From: Tubiluchus corallicola
Taxonomy: Eukaryota; Priapulida; Priapulimorpha; Priapulimorphida; Tubiluchidae
Reading direction: 5' to 3'
Assembly (NCBI GenBank): GCA_030141605.1
Contig: JAQGDQ010000111.1
Span: 270,001-334,000, forward strand
DNA: 64,000 nt
Numbering within the stretch: position 1 is the stretch's first letter; each line of letters opens with the position of its first letter. A model generated the notes under the pieces. The model was given only the letters and a program-made list of their open reading frames with translations. It was not told the origin of the DNA and made no database searches. Positions 51,901 through 64,000 of the stretch are shown piece by piece. The position numbers and the translations under genes are program-made.

Positions 51901-53400
51901 CTCTGAAACATCAAACCGGTAAACCTATATTCGTTATCCCTGTAAACGAGTTCATCTCTGTTGCTAGGCATTTTGTTTAGTGTATTACTAATTTATTCTG
52001 GTTCCTGCAACCTGCGCAAGCCTACCTAGCGGTAATTTTACACGAGGTTAACTTTGAATAATCTATACCTGATAACACGGGCTTCAAACCGAAGTCAGAA
52101 ATTTCATCCTCACCTCAGTTTGTACAGATGACCGTTCGACGCTTGTGATCCCTATAAGCAACGTCATGCGTTCCGCTCAACTTTCTTAGGTTATATTTCC
52201 CCTTTTTGTAGTTACATGCTAATTTGGGTGCGTTATATACGTGATAATCTGACACTTATAGAAACTGACACTGACACGTAAAATTAGTGCTTTGTTAATT
52301 GTGTTATAATCTGTGGTTTATTTATGGGTTTGGTTGTCCATCTGTGCCCTTCCTAATACTAGTAGCCGTGATAAATTTAATCTGAATAGAATTCTGATAA
52401 AGGTAATAATGTATGCGGGTCAAAGCATGTAAGTGATTATTAGAAACTATACTTTTGTGGCCTCTTTTTAGTTAAATAGTTGTGCTTTTTTCTAACGTGG
52501 GTGTTTTTAACAGCAGAAAGTTTTAATCACCAACCCATAGACGTAAGCATCATGCATTTCTTTATATGAAAAAGACAAACCAGAATATATATATATATTT
52601 CCATTAATTCATTTGCAATTTTGGTCGACGATCATAAAATCTAAAACCAGGCCAATGCCTCTCGCGAACTAATCAAAAGATGGGCATTTTTCATAATCCC
52701 TTCGCTATAGTTCGTGTAAACATGATCTAAACATGTATCACACACGACATCGGCAATTGTTTTACCTTTATCTTCATTCGTCAGCAAAATAGTTCCTCGT
52801 TCCAGGTGCACTAGCATGTTTTGTCTTTACTAAACGTGTTTTGACAACAACATCTTTTATTTTATTTTCATTTCTGACAATACGCACTAAATACCTGTTT
52901 ATGATAAAGAGCTGCCTTGCTCTCAAGTAACTGCTTCAATGGCCCACTACAAACTCAAGAAATTTTACTGCTACTGTTTGAGTTACATTATCGACTGGCT
53001 TGGTGACGATTATGCATTCAAAGCTGCCACAGCTGTTACAGAGCTATATGAAATCTCTTTTGCTCAAATCTTACTTATAATGCATTTTTTGGGTTTTGCC
53101 GTGAAGTGTGATAGTTACAGTACATCCCGCAACTGGTTGCATTACAGTTTATATTTTTTCATATTTTTGCATCACGTCTCTGCTGAACTCCTTTCTATTT
53201 CATTTCTCTTCTCTTTTTCTCTATCTTTGTCTATGATTTTATCTTAACTATCTATCTATCCTTTATGTCATCTCATATATGAGCTTCATTCATTACAGCA
53301 TTCCATTCTGTAGCACTAAATGTTTTCTTTATCATACGAATCATACGATTCACTTCTCATTTTCAGATAATTTTTATTACTTTTTTTCTTTCACAGTGTG
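51901..53400. other. Upstream of the DUF229 gene, non-coding
   Basis: It probably contains the minus-strand promoter and leader of the DUF229 gene. I see no TATA box close to the ATG. A 102-codon + frame at 52939 has no recognisable domain. Confidence 0.4.
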
Positions 53401-53404
53401 AGAC

Positions 53405-53575
53405 AATCTAACAAGCCCTGCTTTTTGATTGCCCACAACACATTTACATTTGTATATAGGTGAACAGTGTGTGAGGCTTTTCTTGTGCAGAAACAATAAA
53501 AGCTTATTTGTATTATGTTCATTGTGGGTCCTTTCACCATATATTATACACGAAACTATTGTAAATATGAACCTA
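53405..53575 (+). repeat. Dispersed repeat C, copy 2
   Basis: Forward copy of the element found reversed at 40441-40620. It ends exactly where the 40-bp satellite begins. Confidence 0.8.
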
Positions 53576-53577
53576 TA

Positions 53578-54245
53578 TCCAGTTACGTGAAGACGTATTG
53601 CACCATGTGAACCTATATCAACTTACTCAAAGACATGTTGTTTTCGCTGTGTGAACCTGAAGACGGGTAGTTTAATATACGTTCACACAACAGAACATGT
53701 CTTCAGATAACTTGATATAGGTTCATGCAGTGCAACTAGTCTTCAGGTATACTGACATAGGTTCGCCGAGCGCAACAAGTCTTCGTGTAACTTGATATGG
53801 TGTCACACAACACAGCACGTCTTCATACAACGTAATACGTCTTTAATACCTAATATAGGTTCATGCAGAAGAACACGTGTTCAGGTACATTGACATAGGT
53901 TTATACAGTACAACAAGTCTTCAGGTATATTGATATAGGTTCATACAGTACAACAAGTCTTCAGGTATGTTGATATAGGTTCATACAGTACAACAAGTCT
54001 TCAGGTATGTTGATATAGGTTCATACAGTACAACAAGTCTTCCGGTATGTTGATATAGGTTCATACAGTACAACAAGTCTTCAGGTATTTTGATATAGGT
54101 TCTCTCAGAACAACACGTCTTTAGGTAGATAAGTTCGCGTAGTGCAACACCTATTCTAATAACTTGATATAGTGTTACACCGCACAACACGTCTTCAAGT
54201 AACTTAATATAGGATGTTAACTGTGCAACACCTCTTTTGGTAACT
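53578..54245. repeat. 40-bp satellite, left block
   Basis: The unit contains GGTTCATACAGTACAACAAG and TCTTCAGGTATGTTGATATA, 40 bp. Five units at about 53935-54135 are nearly identical and outer units are divergent. The first two units (to about 53670) run in the opposite orientation to the rest. Confidence 0.9.
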
Positions 54246-54274
54246 TTACGTAGGTATATTCACAATGTATATTT

Positions 54275-54790
54275 ACACAATGCGACCCAAACAAACAAAA
54301 AATAGAAGACGAAACACATTTGCTCTTGCACTGTAGTCGATATGAGCGTCTAAGAAACACAGTTTATACAGAAATTAGATCTCTATATCCAAACTTTACT
54401 TGCTTATCAGATGATGACAAACTTATTATTATTAGGCTCAAACGATTTTCAAATTCTCCAAATTGCTTGAAATTTTGTTTTAAAATGTTTCAGTGCTAGG
54501 ATGTAATTATAATAAAAAAACGAACTATATATATATATAACTAACATCACTTATCTAAATTAAATACTATATGTGTATGCAAATACATTAAATTTGTGTT
54601 TATGTACATTCATGTTGTATCATTGGGTTTATGTACATCAAAGTCTGATGTTCTGTCTTTAGTTTAAATTATTGACTTAGACTTGTAATTTTACGTTATA
54701 TATGTATGTAATTATATCTTTGTAATCAGTGTGTGTATTATGTGAACTGTAATTGTAACTGTAATTACCCAATAAATATAAATATAAATA
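54275..54790 (+). mobile_element. 5'-truncated LINE inserted in the 40-bp satellite
   Basis: A frame at 54275-54499 encodes IEDETHLLLHCSRYERLRNT and continues to a TAG stop. This is the zinc-knuckle-like Cx..HxxxxC end of many LINE proteins. About 270 bp of 3' tail follows, ending in AATAAATATAAATATAAATA. Satellite sequence resumes directly after it. Confidence 0.75.
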
Positions 54791-55100
54791 TAGGTTCATG
54801 CTGTGCAACACGTCTTCAGGTAATTTGACATAGGGTCAATACGATTCAACACGTTTTCGAGTAACTTGATATAGGTCCATTTATCCTGAAGACGTGTTGC
54901 ACTGTATGAACCTAGATCAAGTGACCTTAAGATGCCTTGCACTCTTCGCACAGGCTTTCTCAAACATGAAGTGAAGTATATATCAAGTTACCCAAAAAGG
55001 GTTGTTCTATGTGAACCAATGTTAAGTTACCCGATGAATGTGTTGTGCTGTGTGAACCTATACATTAAGTTACCTGAAGACGTGTGTTGTGCAGTGTCCT
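54790..55100. repeat. 40-bp satellite, right block
   Basis: Further divergent units on the far side of the LINE. The first (GGTTCATGCTGTGCAACACG) are in the main orientation; from about 54890 on they are inverted (GAAGACGTGTTGCACTGTAT, GAACCTATACATTAAGTTAC). Confidence 0.85.
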
Positions 55101-55163
55101 ACATTTATCAACTGACGAGTACCTGATAACACGCTGCATTCCCTAGAGCTACCTGTGATTCCA

Positions 55164-55325
55164 TTCAATAATGTCGAAAAATTTCGTATTGTATTCACTA
55201 GAATGAGACTCCAGTCAGATGAATTAAAAATTGTGACAGGTAGATGCAGTCGCCAACTGGTGGAAAACAGACTGTGTGAATGTAGTGTTGTCACAACTGA
55301 AGAGCGTGTTTTAACACTGGCCTAA
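55164..55325 (+). mobile_element. LINE C-terminal fragment
   Basis: The frame FTRMRLQSDELKIVTGRCSR then ENRLCECSVVTTEERVLTLA ends in TAA. It fits the TRxRLxSHxLxIExGRWxR...ExRLCxCG pattern seen after the reverse transcriptase in many invertebrate LINEs. A better-preserved relative lies at 61381-61536. Confidence 0.65.
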
Positions 55326-56004
55326 AGCCGAAAATCTTAGAAATAAGTTCACGAGCGTACATCTTTTAATAGTATCGATGTTAGGCCACTGTCTTTCGTC
55401 AAGCAAAAATAAATCTTTCATAAAGTTTCTACCAATAGATGATTAGAGATTATTCGCAGACTTGTTATCTATAGTATTGTTTTTTATGACAGTAATACAT
55501 AGGCATAATATTTGTGTGCTTAACTATATAGCACAATGTATTTATTTTATCTTTGTTGTTCTCGGTGTGCCATTTTGGTAACGCCTTTTTGGAATAAGGT
55601 TTTTTTCTGGTTACCTAATGTTATAGTCTATTTGTCTCGAAGTTAAAAAAATACATACTACAGGTGTTACACGGAAAACATTCTTTCTCAAATGCAGAAA
55701 TGTGCGCATCCATTGCCTACCGAAAGAACTTATACTATCATATGTCTCATTTAAATTTTCCCAGATTCTCCGCATTATTTTGCTTTTTCCTGTTTTCTTC
55801 TATTATTTCCACGAAGATTGGCAATAAAGATTCGACCACCGCAGTGGCCTAGATCTGGTACTGGTATTAAAGCAAAACCGTACCCAATTTTAAACTGTAG
55901 GTGAAAACTACATATTCTTTAGAAATTATTGAAAGGAAACACACTATTTTTTCAAAAATGACTTATGTGAAAGAATTATTACCACACAAACGTAATTTCG
56001 CATT

Positions 56005-56250
56005 CGCGGCACTAGTTCATTTTCGCTTACGCAAACATGCGCAACACGCTCATGGAATGTTTTTGATGTTGAAAATTATGTTAGTTTGTGATGTCATCAT
56101 TAGTTGTACTCGCCCGCCGTTAAGATTTTAATCTATTATTTAATTATCAGAAACGCTTTTGCAGTATTAAGTGTGTTAAAATGTATACTTTTTACAGGAC
56201 TTGAAAATGGGGTTGTATACGAAAAATCATCCTGTCTTCCTTTAAGAATA
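56005..56250 (+). repeat. Dispersed repeat B, copy 2
   Basis: Plus-strand match to the minus strand of 47370-47620. Confidence 0.8.
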
Positions 56251-56968
56251 CTAACACTTAAAGTTTTACACCGTACTGTTCATAAGTACGTTTTAAAGTG
56301 GGCCTGTAAAGTGATTGTTATATCGCTTGTAATCATAGACCGTTAATGGTTATGACGGGGCTGCAATCGAGCTCGTTTCTAATGTGATCCTCTATTACAA
56401 TATGCAAATACAGTCATCAACAATACATTATTAATATGCCATAAATAAATATTAGTTCTTTTATTTACACAGCAATAAAATACTCCTTTCATAATCATGG
56501 AATTTTACACATAATAAGAATGCTAGCTGTTAAGCACATATCTGTATATCTTACACGCGTAGATCTATATATTTATCAATCCATTTTTACATGATTTGGC
56601 AAACACACTTCTTTAGATATGTGCAAAAACGAATCACATCGTCAATTTTCACAACGGCCTGTGCAGTTTGTAGTTGTAGCTTTAGATGTGTAGTCCGAAT
56701 CCAGGCCCAGGTGCGTTTTCACGTATCCTTCATTTTGGCCCCTTCTGGTACTAAAATATAATCTTTGGTTCATTCATTTGGCAATTATGAGCTTAAGATT
56801 CTAATGTTCTTTGGCTTCACGTGGTACTGATTGCATTCATATTATTCACCTCGCTTGCAAACTCACCTAGCAGGTAGCACCCATATAGCCTAAACAATAC
56901 ATAATACACAAACAGTGGATTGATTTCATTGGACACGTATTCTGTTGGCAGTTTCATTTCAGCTTCTA

Positions 56969-63919
<6,951 letters not shown>

Positions 63920-64000
63920 CTGCAAACACAATAGGTACTACGGTTTAAACAAGCTCCTGTTGTGCGGAATCTCAGCCTTAGCAAAAACAAAATCACAAAT

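Noticed and set aside
52939-53247. 102-codon plus frame upstream of the DUF229 gene
   Set aside because: No domain, ends in low-complexity Ser/Leu sequence, no splice context.

Overview
This is a eukaryotic window, most likely from a lophotrochozoan such as a mollusc. That placement is inferred from style, not proven. The genes are split by 0.2-3.6 kb introns with GT-AG (once GC-AG) borders. The DNA is AT-rich and loaded with microsatellites, minisatellites, nonautonomous DNA transposons, 5'-truncated non-LTR retrotransposons and Pol III-derived SINEs. There are no operons, plasmid functions, CRISPR arrays or complete viral elements.

Five protein-coding genes are supported. (1) 1065-5665, + strand: the 3' five exons of a WD40-repeat protein resembling the F-box/WD group; its 5' end lies outside the window. 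(2) 26758-29917, - strand: a complete three-exon divergent homeobox gene of 316 aa with a TATA box at about 30030. (3) 39994-43710, + strand: a complete six-exon Rap1 small GTPase of 185 aa. (4) 49918-51900, - strand: an intronless 660-aa DUF229 type II membrane protein of the alkaline-phosphatase superfamily. (5) 56969-63919, - strand: the 3' five exons of an SLC7 light-chain amino-acid transporter closest to the b(0,+)AT/SLC7A9 type. All five were rebuilt by joining open frames across matching splice sites and phases. The genes look functionally unrelated, as is normal for animal chromosomes.

The space between them is repeat-rich. About 5.7-26.6 kb holds no convincing gene. It carries LINE and SINE remnants, a heat-shock-element plus TATA promoter-like cluster at 17.84-17.89 kb with no ORF after it, a 34-bp minisatellite of about 41 copies (22.44-23.83 kb) and long CT tracts all on the same strand. 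The 30-40 kb stretch between the homeobox and Rap1 genes holds two hairpin/TIR elements, an imperfect 111-nt hairpin and two clusters of CACCTG-type boxes. The 46-57 kb part has several dispersed repeats present twice, often in opposite orientation, an inverted pair of degenerate minisatellites, and a 40-bp satellite interrupted by a truncated LINE. The last 7 kb includes a palindromic MITE into which a 5S-rRNA-derived SINE has inserted with a target duplication.

Nothing here amounts to a clearly new multi-gene system. The best second looks are the unassigned homeobox gene, the orphan heat-shock-type promoter, the nested 5S SINE, the WD40 gene's blade-aligned introns (one of them GC-AG) and the intronic minisatellite that runs into a splice acceptor.
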